Origin: Desulfobacteraceae bacterium 4484_190.2
GTDB taxonomy: Bacteria; Desulfobacterota; DSM-4660; Desulfatiglandales; Desulfatiglandaceae
Direction: 5' to 3'
DNA: 35,664 bases
Assembly (NCBI GenBank): GCA_002050025.1
Contig: MVDB01000012.1
Coordinates: 1-35,664 of the forward strand
Shown here: positions 16,222-24,536 of the stretch, in pieces
Layout: every line of letters begins with the position of its first letter
Numbering within the stretch: position 1 is the first letter of the stretch
The notes under the pieces: generated by a model
Database searches by the model: none
What the model saw: only the letters and a program-made list of their open reading frames with translations
Told to the model about the DNA's origin: nothing
Translations under genes and position numbers: made by a program

Positions 16222-17022
16222 TTAGACCGGTGCAGGGACCTCACAATGTTCTTTCAGATAGGATTGAACCGTAGAATAGATTTCTGAGACCTTTTGCGAC
16301 CCGGGCAGTGCATCTCGAATCATCTCTACGTAGTGTCTTTCCTTGATGAGCTGGAATGCACGCGAAAAGTTGACATCAAAAATCCAGCCCATTTGAAGAA
16401 GCTTGAAGTCATTTAGTGTTTTGAGGTATGCGATATTAACAATTTTTTTCGCCATTAGATCTGTGTATATTTCCGGAGAAATCTCCGGTGTATCCGGCAG
16501 GCCAAGTTCGATGGCCCCATTCCGATCTCCTGTTTCCCTTTGGTAATAATCCGTAACGACCCTCAGGATATCCAGTTTATCAGCATCACGGAGTAATCTG
16601 GCAAAAAAGAGACACCGCTCAGATTCGTCTTCAGGAAGAAAGGCCCTGTTATGATAGGAAATGCATCGCATGATCAAATCGGCTGTTGACTGGTCAAGCA
16701 CTTCCAAAACATCCGTTTTGCGAAGCACCTTCACTCCAAGTATGGCATGGTCTTCGGACTTGAGATCAGAGAATGTCCCATAACGTGCGTACTGTTCAAA
16801 GCGCCCGATATCGTGGAAAAGGGCCATCACTTCTGCTAAATGTAAGTCTTCGCCGTTCAGACCAAGGCTTTTGCCGATATCCAGGATTTCTATGCACACT
16901 CGCCTTGTGTGCGCCTCTTTCATCCCAATGTTCTGCTGGTATTCAGGGCTTCCTGATTGAAATGTTTTTGTATACTGGGCAAACCAAGTCTTAAATGCAG
17001 ATACGGTTTCCTGATTTATCAT
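16222..17022 (-). CDS. HD-domain phosphohydrolase
   Basis: 266 residues from the ATG at 17022; the open frame extends 33 codons upstream, but that part is hydrophobic, irregular and lacks a ribosome site, while the chosen ATG has AAAGG upstream. HD-superfamily metal ligands are visible in order: His38 (KEAHTRRV), His70-Asp71 (ALFHDIGRF), His124 (SYHNR) and the Asp pair at 146/148 (RDADKLD). Such proteins hydrolyse phosphate esters of nucleotides or second messengers; the substrate cannot be named. It is monocistronic and sits tail-to-tail with the RpiR gene, after 270 bases in which I see nothing. Confidence 0.88.
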   Translation of the reverse strand: MINQETVSAFKTWFAQYTKTFQSGSPEYQQNIGMKEAHTRRVCIEILDIGKSLGLNGEDLHLAEVMALFHDIGRFEQYARYGTFSDLKSEDHAILGVKVLRKTDVLEVLDQSTADLIMRCISYHNRAFLPEDESERCLFFARLLRDADKLDILRVVTDYYQRETGDRNGAIELGLPDTPEISPEIYTDLMAKKIVNIAYLKTLNDFKLLQMGWIFDVNFSRAFQLIKERHYVEMIRDALPGSQKVSEIYSTVQSYLKEHCEVPAPV

Positions 17023-17761
17023 ACAAATCGCCTTTCGGTGGTTTTCAATGAAAATAATTCCAATTTTATCACGTATTATAACACAATTGATACTCCTTTG
17101 GAAAAAGCCACAAAAAAACATGACTCAGAATAATAAAAGTGCTATCGTGGCAAAAAGTCAAAATTTGCAATTGCTGATTCAATACATAGTACAGATTGAT
17201 TGACAAGCACACATCATTTTGTAATTAAGAATATCCCATCAGATTTGATACGAGTTTATTGACAAAATTCTTGACAAGAAAATTTTATTAGATTATTCGT
17301 CTTAAAGAGTCCTTGTATCGCTATTTAGCAGGCAATATATTCCTGTAAAGAATATTTCACGCCCACACTTAGTAATTGTATGTATCGTAATTTCTACAAT
17401 TTATTGGAATCACATTGCTTTTTGCGGCCATTCTTTTGGTAAACCGCATGGAATAGTGGAATACTGGGTATGGAAAGCGGAAAAAGACCTATTCTACAAA
17501 AGATGTTGTATCTACATTTTATGATGATGCCGTCAGACATCCCTTTTCTATTTTCGACTCAGAAAATACGCCACTATTACGAGAAAATCAATACATCATA
17601 TTCGTTTTGATTCTCTCAACCCACCATGCCATTATCCCAGAACCCATGATTCTCTCCGAGGCGCAGGCGCTACGAGCCGGAGGGCAATATTCTATAATTC
17701 CAATCCCGCTAAAGACGGGATCTGCGACTTTCCAATTTGGGCGAAGCCCCTAACTTGATTT
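17023..17761 (+). promoter_or_regulatory. Upstream region of the nine-gene operon with promoter-like boxes and a palindrome
   Basis: 739 AT-rich bases without a gene, between the divergent HD gene and the operon. TTGACA occurs at 17200-17205 (TAATTA 16 bases later), 17259-17264 and 17271-17276. The last lies inside the perfect 13-base palindrome TTCTTGACAAGAA (17268-17280), flanked by AAAT/ATTT-rich arms, a candidate operator for the operon's own HTH-DctP regulator. TATAAT at 17693-17698 has no good -35 partner. A small GC hairpin (ATCCCG/CGGGAT, about 17702-17721) precedes the first gene. These are string matches, not proven sites. Confidence 0.35.
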
Positions 17762-18736
17762 ATGACGCCTTTAGAGATTAATTCCTTAAAAACCTGTTTT
17801 AAGACCCCTACAGGGATAGTTAAGGCCGTCGACGGCGTGAGTCTCAAGGTAAACGAAAATGAGGTCCTTGGAATAGTGGGAGAATCAGGATGCGGGAAAA
17901 GTGTTCTCGCCCTGTCAATTCTCCGCCTTCTGCCCATGCCCCCGGCTTTTTTTGCAGGCGGGGAAATTCAATTTAAAGGGCGCAACCTGCTTAACGTCTC
18001 GGATAAGGATATCCGCGGTATCCGCGGCAACAAGATAAGCATGATATTCCAGGAACCCATGACAGCACTTAATCCTGTTTTTACGGTGGGGAACCAGCTT
18101 TCAGAAGTTTACCGGGTTCACAGGAACATGCACTACAAACAGGCGCTTCATGAATCTGTTGATATTCTGGAAGCAGTAGGTGTGCCTGACCCTGGCAATC
18201 GTATTAGCGAATACCCGCATGAGCTTTCGGGAGGACTGCGGCAAAGGGTTATGATCGCCATGGCGCTTGCCTGCCGGCCCGAGCTCCTTATCGCAGACGA
18301 ACCAACAACGGCTCTTGATGTAACAATACAGGCCCAGATCCTGGATCTTATGATGAAACTGAGGGACAACCTTGGAACCGCCATTATAATGATCACACAC
18401 AATCTTGGGGTAATCGCCGAGACAAGCGACAGAGTCATGGTTATGTATACCGGTAAGGTCATGGAAATCGCATCCACCCTGGATCTATTTGACAAGCCTT
18501 TGCACCCGTACACTAAGGGTTTGCTGCGTGCTATTCCCAGCGCTACTTCAGATTTCGACAGTAAGGAACTTTACGAGATCAGCGGGACGGTGCCCAGTTT
18601 GTTGGAACTCCCATCAGGCTGCAGCTTTAACACAAGATGCCCTGAAGTCGAAGACATCTGCAGAAGAAAGGAGCCTGGCCTTCGCGAAATTGGTCCCGGA
18701 CATAAAGTCGCATGCTGGAAAGTCGATCATGTCTAA
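17762..18736 (+). CDS. Dipeptide/oligopeptide ABC transporter ATPase (DppD/OppD type), first gene of catabolic operon
   Basis: 324 residues, complete. Walker A GESGCGKSV, Q-loop FQEPMTALNP, signature ELSGGLRQRV, Walker B LLIADEPTTALD, switch His MITHN (His followed by Asn rather than the usual Asp), and the C-terminal extension with GCSFNTRCPEVEDIC. The ribosome site before the ATG at 17762 is not obvious. It overlaps the next ATPase gene by eight bases. Together they energise the permeases encoded at 21469-23315. Confidence 0.92.
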   Translation: MTPLEINSLKTCFKTPTGIVKAVDGVSLKVNENEVLGIVGESGCGKSVLALSILRLLPMPPAFFAGGEIQFKGRNLLNVSDKDIRGIRGNKISMIFQEPMTALNPVFTVGNQLSEVYRVHRNMHYKQALHESVDILEAVGVPDPGNRISEYPHELSGGLRQRVMIAMALACRPELLIADEPTTALDVTIQAQILDLMMKLRDNLGTAIIMITHNLGVIAETSDRVMVMYTGKVMEIASTLDLFDKPLHPYTKGLLRAIPSATSDFDSKELYEISGTVPSLLELPSGCSFNTRCPEVEDICRRKEPGLREIGPGHKVACWKVDHV

Positions 18737-19733
18737 TCTGCTTGAAGTGTATAAGTTGAGTAAATATTTCCCGGTGCGATCCGGTCTGTTCAACCGCAAA
18801 AAAAAATATGTTTACGCCGTGGATGAAATCTCTTTTTCGGTTGGGAACCATGAGACTCTGGGCCTTGTGGGGGAATCGGGTTGCGGCAAGTCCACCGCCA
18901 GCCGCACCATTTTAAATCTTCTGACTCCCACATCCGGTGAAGTATGGTTCCAGGGGAAAAACATGTTTGAGATCCATCCAAGGGAGCGCCGGAAACTTCG
19001 CCAGGGGATTCAGATTATATTTCAGGACCCTTTCGGTTCCCTGAATCCGCGTCTCACAGTGGAACGGATAGTGGCAGAGCCTCTTCTTACCCATGGTATC
19101 GGAGATAGAATATCCCGTAAGCAAGAGGTAGAGAAGACGATCTCCGAAGTCGGGCTGCTGCCGGAACATATGAAAAGATTTCCCCACGAATTTTCAGGGG
19201 GGCAGCGTCAGAGAATCATGCTGGCAAGGGCCCTTATCCTAAAGCCCAGACTGATCATTGCCGATGAACCGGTTTCCGCCCTTGACGTATCTGTACAGGC
19301 CAAAATGCTCAATTTGATGTTACGGCTGCAGAAACAATTCGAACTGTCCTATATATTCGTATCTCATGACCTGGGTGTTATCCGCCATGTCAGTTATAAA
19401 GTGGCGGTCATGTATCTGGGTGAGATCGTCGAACTTGCACCGGTAAAATCACTTTATGCGACCCCGCTTCATCCGTATACCCGTTCGCTTCTTTCTTCGG
19501 TTCCTATCCCGGACCCGCACAAAAAAAACAGAAAAAAAGTCATCCTGCAGGGAGACGTTCCGTCACCCCGTAATCCCCCGCCAGGATGCCGTTTTCATAC
19601 AAGATGTCCTGAGTGTATGGACATCTGTACTCAAAAAAAACCCCCGGCGCGTCAGATAGAAGACGGGCATATCGTTTCTTGCCACCTTCACAGTGCCGGT
19701 GAAATATGGAGTCCTCCCGCACCTGACCGGTAG
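18729..19733 (+). CDS. Dipeptide/oligopeptide ABC transporter ATPase (DppF/OppF type)
   Basis: 334 residues from the ATG at 18729. The frame is open 80 codons upstream, but that part lies entirely inside the preceding ATPase gene, and MSNLLEVYKLSKYFPVRSG is the normal family N-terminus. Walker A GESGCGKST, Q-loop FQDPFGSLNPR, signature FSGGQRQRI, Walker B LIIADEPVSALD, switch His VSHD, and C-terminal GCRFHTRCPECMDIC. Unlike its counterpart in the minus-strand operon it is intact. Its last codons are part of a tandem duplication that runs into the binding-protein gene. Confidence 0.92.
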   Translation: MSNLLEVYKLSKYFPVRSGLFNRKKKYVYAVDEISFSVGNHETLGLVGESGCGKSTASRTILNLLTPTSGEVWFQGKNMFEIHPRERRKLRQGIQIIFQDPFGSLNPRLTVERIVAEPLLTHGIGDRISRKQEVEKTISEVGLLPEHMKRFPHEFSGGQRQRIMLARALILKPRLIIADEPVSALDVSVQAKMLNLMLRLQKQFELSYIFVSHDLGVIRHVSYKVAVMYLGEIVELAPVKSLYATPLHPYTRSLLSSVPIPDPHKKNRKKVILQGDVPSPRNPPPGCRFHTRCPECMDICTQKKPPARQIEDGHIVSCHLHSAGEIWSPPAPDR

Positions 19734-19919
19734 AATCGTCTTCGGCCAGGTCAAGAGGTAAACATCAACAAACAACCAAGGCTAAAGGAGGTGACTTATG
19801 AAAAAAACGTATTGGAGGCTTCACACACCTGACCGGTAGAATCGTCTTCGGCCAGGTTAAGAGGCAGAGATCAACAAACAATCAAAATTAAAGGAGAAGA
19901 CTTATGAAAAAAACGTATT
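19721..19919 (+). repeat. Tandem duplication of the ATPase-end/binding-protein-start junction (106-bp period)
   Basis: Bases 19721-19813 and 19827-19919 are near copies (roughly 90% identical by eye). Each begins ACCTGACCGG, covers the last codons and stop of the ATPase gene, a purine-rich spacer, a ribosome site (AAAGGAGG or AAAGGAGA) and ATGAAAAAAACGTATT, the first codons of the binding protein. The first copy gives an abortive ORF at 19798-19839, MKKTYWRLHTPDR, ending in the TAG carried over from the ATPase gene. The second copy starts the real gene. The divergence implies the duplication is not recent. Confidence 0.9.
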
Positions 19920-21400
19920 TACTCATTTTAGCAGCTATGATGTTAATTTGCCTGTTTGCATCACCTGGGGCGGCCCGGGATGCGGACACACTGATCGTGG
20001 TTCAGGAATCGGAACCCGTGGGACTCGACCTGATGCGTTCCTCTTTGCAAAACACGATGAGTGTTTGCTATAATATTCACGACACGCTGTTTTTCCCCCA
20101 GCAGGATGCATCGATCAAACCCGCCCTGGCTGAAAAATGGGAAAAGCTGGACGACATGACCTGGAAGATCACCCTCCGCAATGGGGTCACGTTTCATAAC
20201 GGTGAGCCCTTGAATGCAAAGGCCGTTAAATTCTCTTTTGACAGGGTATTTGATCCTGAAATCAAGTGTCCCCACAAGGGAAAGCTTTCCGCATTCAAAG
20301 GGATTAAGGTACTGGATGAGTTATCCTTTGAGATAAAAACTGCAAAGCCCTTTGCACCCGGTCTTTACATGCTGGCTATTTACCTTCCCATCGTTCCGCC
20401 TGATTATATCAAAAAAGTCGGGAACACAAAATACAACACTGACCCGGTGGGATGCGGGCCTTATAAACTTGCGAAATGGGTACGGGGGGAATCGGTAATT
20501 CTGGAGCGGTACGAAAATTATTATGGCCCCAAACCATACTACCGCAAGGTCGTTTTTAAGACTGTTCCCGAGGCGACATCACGGGTAGCGGCACTTGTCA
20601 CCGGGGAAGCAGATGTGGTCAGCGGTATCGCCGTTCACCAGAGAAAAAATATCCTGGAGTCAGGCAAGGCGTATCTTACCTCACAGATGGGCGTAATGCC
20701 CTATCTTGGCATAAACACCTATGAGCCGCCCTTTGATGACGTACGCGTACGCCAGGCAGTGAACTACGCCATTAACCGCGAGCTTATAAATAAAGCGCTT
20801 TTCAACGGCAAGGCTATTCTTTGCAACGGCCCGATCAGCCCCAGGACATTCGGCCACGCACCTGATCTTAAGCCCTATCCTTTTGATCCTGCAAAAGCAA
20901 AAGCCCTGCTCAAGGAGGCGGGTTATCCGAACGGAATCGAAGTACGCCTGGCTTACCCCACCTACATGTCTCAGATTCAAGAGCAGGTCGAAGCCATTGC
21001 CGCTAACCTGGCGGAAGCTGGTATAAAAGCAAAACTGGAGCCTTTTGAGCGGGCAGTTATGTGGCAACGATACAAGGGCAAAAAGCATCAGTTGTACGTT
21101 TACTGGTGGGATGATGCGCCGGAGCCTGATCGTTACATGTATTCTCTGTTCAACTCAAAGAGCCGCGACTATTACTATAAAAATGAAACCATTGATGTCC
21201 TTCTTGATCTGGGTAGAACCATTATTGATCGTACAGAGAGGGCCAAGGTCTACAACGAAATTGATAGAATTCTGTACGAGGATTCTCCCTGGGCCTTTCT
21301 TTACGTGATTCCCGAAGTGTTTGGTGTTTCCAACAAGGTTTTCTACGAGGGTGACCGTGACGGATTTCTGAACATGCGCTGGGCCAAACCCAAAAATTAA
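19904..21400 (+). CDS. Dipeptide/oligopeptide ABC substrate-binding protein (family 5)
   Basis: 498 residues. Signal peptide residues 1-24 (MKKTYLLILAAMMLICLFAS...). The Cys in the hydrophobic core is not in a good lipobox, so a soluble periplasmic receptor is more likely. Family-5 features: VQESEPVGLDLMRSS near the N-terminus, FHNGEPLNAKAVKFSFDRVFDP, NTDPVGCGPYKLAKW, DVRVRQAVNYAINRELI and YPFDPAKAKALLKEAGYPNG. It is the third gene of the operon. The neighbouring dehydrogenases and MmgE/PrpD gene suggest an amino-acid derivative rather than an ordinary nutritional peptide. Ribosome site AAAGGAGA, from the second copy of the duplicated junction. Confidence 0.93.
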   Translation: MKKTYLLILAAMMLICLFASPGAARDADTLIVVQESEPVGLDLMRSSLQNTMSVCYNIHDTLFFPQQDASIKPALAEKWEKLDDMTWKITLRNGVTFHNGEPLNAKAVKFSFDRVFDPEIKCPHKGKLSAFKGIKVLDELSFEIKTAKPFAPGLYMLAIYLPIVPPDYIKKVGNTKYNTDPVGCGPYKLAKWVRGESVILERYENYYGPKPYYRKVVFKTVPEATSRVAALVTGEADVVSGIAVHQRKNILESGKAYLTSQMGVMPYLGINTYEPPFDDVRVRQAVNYAINRELINKALFNGKAILCNGPISPRTFGHAPDLKPYPFDPAKAKALLKEAGYPNGIEVRLAYPTYMSQIQEQVEAIAANLAEAGIKAKLEPFERAVMWQRYKGKKHQLYVYWWDDAPEPDRYMYSLFNSKSRDYYYKNETIDVLLDLGRTIIDRTERAKVYNEIDRILYEDSPWAFLYVIPEVFGVSNKVFYEGDRDGFLNMRWAKPKN

Positions 21401-21413
21401 AAAACCAACCACA

Positions 21414-21442
21414 GGCCCTGCGGAAAGTTATCCCGCAGGGCC
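21414..21442 (+). terminator. Hairpin between binding-protein and permease genes
   Basis: GGCCCTGCGG and CCGCAGGGCC form a perfect 10-bp stem with a 9-base loop, 14 bases past the binding-protein stop. No T run follows, so it probably protects the upstream mRNA or terminates only partly, favouring high binding-protein levels. The sugar-type transporter at 2892-2925 has the same arrangement. Confidence 0.55.
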
Positions 21443-21468
21443 CCTAAAGTATCCTGCTTCATGTTATT

Positions 21469-22395
21469 ATGCTGCAATATATACTAAAAAGACTCTGGCA
21501 TACGGTTTACGTTATCATCGGAATCTCCATGATAAGTTTTTTCTTTATACATCTTTCGGGAGATCCGGTGCTGCTGATGCTGCCAGGGGATGCATCCGAT
21601 CAGGAGATAGAGGAACTCAGGGAGCAGCTTGGGTTCAATGACCCTCTCTATGTCCAGTATGTCCGCTTTGCCTCAAAGGCGATCCGGGGTGATTTTGGTG
21701 AATCTCTCTACTACCACGTGCCAGTGATGGAGCTTGTCATCGAACGGCTTCCCGCCAGTTTGGAACTTGCGGTGGCCGCCATGGTGTTTGCCCTTGTTCT
21801 GGCTGTGCCCATAGGTATTATTTCGGCGGTTCGAAGGGGTTCCATTCTGGACATGGGAAGTATGCTCGGAGCGCTGTTGGGCCTTTCCATGCCCCATTTC
21901 TGGCTGGGAATCATGCTTATGCTCCTCTTTTCCGTCCACCTGGGCTGGCTGCCTACATCGGGCCGTGGTACCATGGCACATCTGATTATGCCGGCCGTAT
22001 CGCTGGGGCTGAGTCTAATGGCCATGTTTGCCCGGCTCACACGATCGGTCATGTTGGAAGTCCTGAGTCTTGACTATATCCGCACCGCCAGGGCCAAGGG
22101 GCTCAGGGAGGAGGTCGTTGTCGGCAAGCATGCGCTGAAAAACGCCCTGATCCCGCTTGTGACTGTGGCGGGAATGCAGTTCGGTTTTCTCATTGGCGGC
22201 ACGGTGATAATAGAAACGGTATTTGCATGGCCGGGACTGGGACGTTTGGTGATCCAGGCGATTTTCAGCAGGGATTATCCCCTTGTTCAGGCCATAGTCT
22301 TTGTACTTTCCCTTTTATTTGTGGGAATGAATCTTTTGGTGGATATTCTTTATGTGTACCTGGACCCCCAAATCAGTTATTCAGAGGAAAAATGA
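21469..22395 (+). CDS. Dipeptide/oligopeptide ABC transporter permease (DppB/OppB type)
   Basis: 308 residues. First helix VYVIIGISMISFFFIHL, then SGDPVLLMLPGDASDQEIEE, the family GDP motif and periplasmic region. LSMPHFWLGIMLMLLFSVHLGWLPTSG-type core follows, with the EAA loop YIRTARAKGLREEVVVGKHALKN and a short tail YLDPQISYSEEK. It overlaps the next permease by four bases (ATGA at 22392-22395). The ribosome site before 21469 is weak; the gene may rely on read-through of the upstream hairpin and coupling. Confidence 0.93.
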   Translation: MLQYILKRLWHTVYVIIGISMISFFFIHLSGDPVLLMLPGDASDQEIEELREQLGFNDPLYVQYVRFASKAIRGDFGESLYYHVPVMELVIERLPASLELAVAAMVFALVLAVPIGIISAVRRGSILDMGSMLGALLGLSMPHFWLGIMLMLLFSVHLGWLPTSGRGTMAHLIMPAVSLGLSLMAMFARLTRSVMLEVLSLDYIRTARAKGLREEVVVGKHALKNALIPLVTVAGMQFGFLIGGTVIIETVFAWPGLGRLVIQAIFSRDYPLVQAIVFVLSLLFVGMNLLVDILYVYLDPQISYSEEK

Positions 22396-23315
22396 ACACC
22401 AGGGCAACTGAATCACCCGGCTTCCGGCAAGCAGTTGAGAGTCTTGCACCCCGTATCCGACTGATGCTTCAAACCGCTCGGGAGGTTGTTAAGCGCCCGA
22501 GCGCCCTGGCCGGGGGCATACTTCTTTTACTCATCCTGATGGCAAGTGTATCGTTTCCTTTTTTGTACCATACAGATCCTCTTGCGCAGGATCTTATGGC
22601 CCGGTTTACACCACCGGTATGGCAGTCAGGAGGGACATGGAGACATCTCCTGGGCACGGATAATCTCGGCCGAGATGTTTTATCACGTTTGCTTTACGGC
22701 AGCAGGGTCTCTCTTTTAGTCGGCTTCACAGCCGTTTTCGTGGCGGAGCTGGTCGGAATCGTTCTGGGACTTATTTCAGGCTACTATGGTGGCAAAATCG
22801 ACAGTTTCATAATGCGCATCGCCGATATCTTCATGGCCTATCCTTTCATGCTGCTTACTATTTCAGTGATTGCGGTTCTCGGTCCTTCAATTCTGAACCT
22901 AATTCTCGTGCTCGGAATATCAGACTGGGTCACCTATGCCCGAACAATCCGCGGAAGCGTCCTCTCCTTGAAAAGAAAGGAATTCGTGGAAGCGTCTCGT
23001 GCAATTGGAACTCATAACATAATTATCATTATGAGGCATATCCTTCCCAATGTTATTTCACCGCTTCTTGTCCTGGGAACCCTGCGAGTTGCGAACATAA
23101 TAATATGGGAAAGCGGCCTTTCCTACCTGGGCATGGGGGCTCCACCACCAATGCCGACCTGGGGCAGGATGCTTGCTGAAGGTCGGGTTTATATCGCCGA
23201 TGCATGGTGGCTTGTCACCTTGCCGGGATTGGCTATTATGTTTACGATTTTGTCAATCAATCTGTTAGGCGACGGGTTGCGCGATGCCCTGGATCCCAGG
23301 CTTATAAATCTATAG
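22392..23315 (+). CDS. Dipeptide/oligopeptide ABC transporter permease (DppC/OppC type)
   Basis: 307 residues from the ATG at 22392, which overlaps the stop of the partner permease. A longer open frame back to 22227 lies wholly inside that gene and is not used. An N-terminal tail of about 38 residues, first helix LAGGILLLLILMASVSFPFL, motif LLGTDNLGRDVLSRLLYGSR, EAA loop EFVEASRAIGTHNIIIIMRHILPN and signature ESGLSYLGMGAPPPMPTWGR are all typical. It is followed 46 bases later by the broken dehydrogenase gene. Confidence 0.94.
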   Translation: MNTRATESPGFRQAVESLAPRIRLMLQTAREVVKRPSALAGGILLLLILMASVSFPFLYHTDPLAQDLMARFTPPVWQSGGTWRHLLGTDNLGRDVLSRLLYGSRVSLLVGFTAVFVAELVGIVLGLISGYYGGKIDSFIMRIADIFMAYPFMLLTISVIAVLGPSILNLILVLGISDWVTYARTIRGSVLSLKRKEFVEASRAIGTHNIIIIMRHILPNVISPLLVLGTLRVANIIIWESGLSYLGMGAPPPMPTWGRMLAEGRVYIADAWWLVTLPGLAIMFTILSINLLGDGLRDALDPRLINL

Positions 23316-23361
23316 CGATAAGCAATAACAGAAAGAAATAAAAAATATCGGGAGGTGTTTT

Positions 23362-24521
23362 ATGAAGGTGTTGTTACTGGGAATGGGCATGCAGGGGAAA
23401 GCCGTGGCCCATGATCTGGAACATAGTTCCGTAGTAGATGAAATTCTTGCCTTTGACATAGATATTGATCCGTTGAAAAAATACGTAAAGGAAAAAGGAT
23501 TACACAAAACGGTGCTGAAACAACTTAACGCGACAAAGGAGGCGGACTTAACAAAAATTGTAAAAGAGTCAGGGGCCGATATTGTTATGTCCATGCTGCC
23601 GGCGCATTTTGGATACAGAGTTGCCACAGCCGCCCTGAATGCAGGCGTCCACTTTGTATCTTCCAGCTACACGGGAGAAATCACCGAACTGGATTCGGCT
23701 GCCAGGAAAAGAGGTGTTATCATACTGCCTGAAATGGGCATGGACCCTGGCATTGATCTTGTTCTGGGCCGTCTTGCAGTTGATAAACTGGACCAGGTTG
23801 CAGGACTTTACTCTTATGGTACTGGTATACCGGAACCGGCCTGTGCGGATGACAATCCTCTGAGATATAAGATCTCATGGACTTTGGAAGGGGTTCTCAA
23901 GGCTTACGTGAGAGATGCGGTTATCCTGAAAGAGGGTACTCGCATTGATATACCAGGGGACCGGATTTTCCGGCAAGAAAATGTGCACCGGGTGTCCCTA
24001 TGTTCGGCCTGGGAAAGGATATCCGTCATATGGGCAGGTTCGCCTTGCGCTGGCCCGGACACTGCAGGTTCTGGGGAACAATGGCAGGACTTGGCCTTCT
24101 GGATGGCACCTCCTGCGATCCTGTAAATATTCCTTTTTCTCCGAGGGAATTTTTGGTGGCTATGCTTTCGCCTAGACTACAGTACGGCGATGACGAGAGA
24201 GACCTTGCTATTATCAGGGTCCAGGCCTGGGGAAAAAGGAACGGGCAGGGGAGACTTGTTACCTATGAGGTCACGGATCGGCGGGACCTTGAAACTGGCT
24301 TGTTTGCCATGAACCGTACCGTGGGATTCACAGCCAGCATCGGCGCCCAGATGATCCTCACAGGGGAAATAGCAACTCCCGGAGTCCTATCCCCGGTAAA
24401 AGATGTTCCGCCGGAAGCTTTTTTTAGGGAACTTGAGAGCCGGGGCATAAAAACCGTCAACCGGATTGAGGCTGTGGACATATCTGAATACAGGCCGGAC
24501 CTCTTGTCCGGGACAGATTAG
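23362..24521 (+). pseudogene. Saccharopine-dehydrogenase/lysine-6-dehydrogenase-like protein, broken by an internal frameshifting deletion
   Basis: Good ribosome site (GGGAGG) and an intact N-terminal half. The Rossmann motif GMGMQG is near residue 8, DIDID marks the end of strand 2, and the middle block reads LPEMGMDPGIDLVLGRLAVDKLD. At about 23989-24002 the frame breaks; the rest continues in another frame from FGLGKDIRHMGRFALRWPGH to the normal end at 24521. Aligned with the intact neighbour, 14 bases here replace 72 there between the codons for NVH/NIH and FGLG, so 58 bases are missing. As it stands, the first frame ends at 24126 after 254 residues with a scrambled tail. It is a tandem paralogue of the next gene. 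Alternatives are an assembly error or two separately translated halves, the latter unlikely. Confidence 0.82.
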
Positions 24522-24536
24522 GAGCTAAGAAGACAG

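Noticed and set aside
18489-18728. 80-codon N-terminal extension of the second + strand ATPase
   Set aside because: It lies inside the preceding ATPase gene in another frame; the family N-terminus begins at 18729.
22227-22391. N-terminal extension of the second + strand permease
   Set aside because: It lies inside the DppB-type gene; the ATGA overlap at 22392 gives the normal start.
24000-24521. A separate 173-residue gene starting at ATG 24000
   Set aside because: It is the C-terminal half of the frameshifted dehydrogenase, without its own ribosome site.
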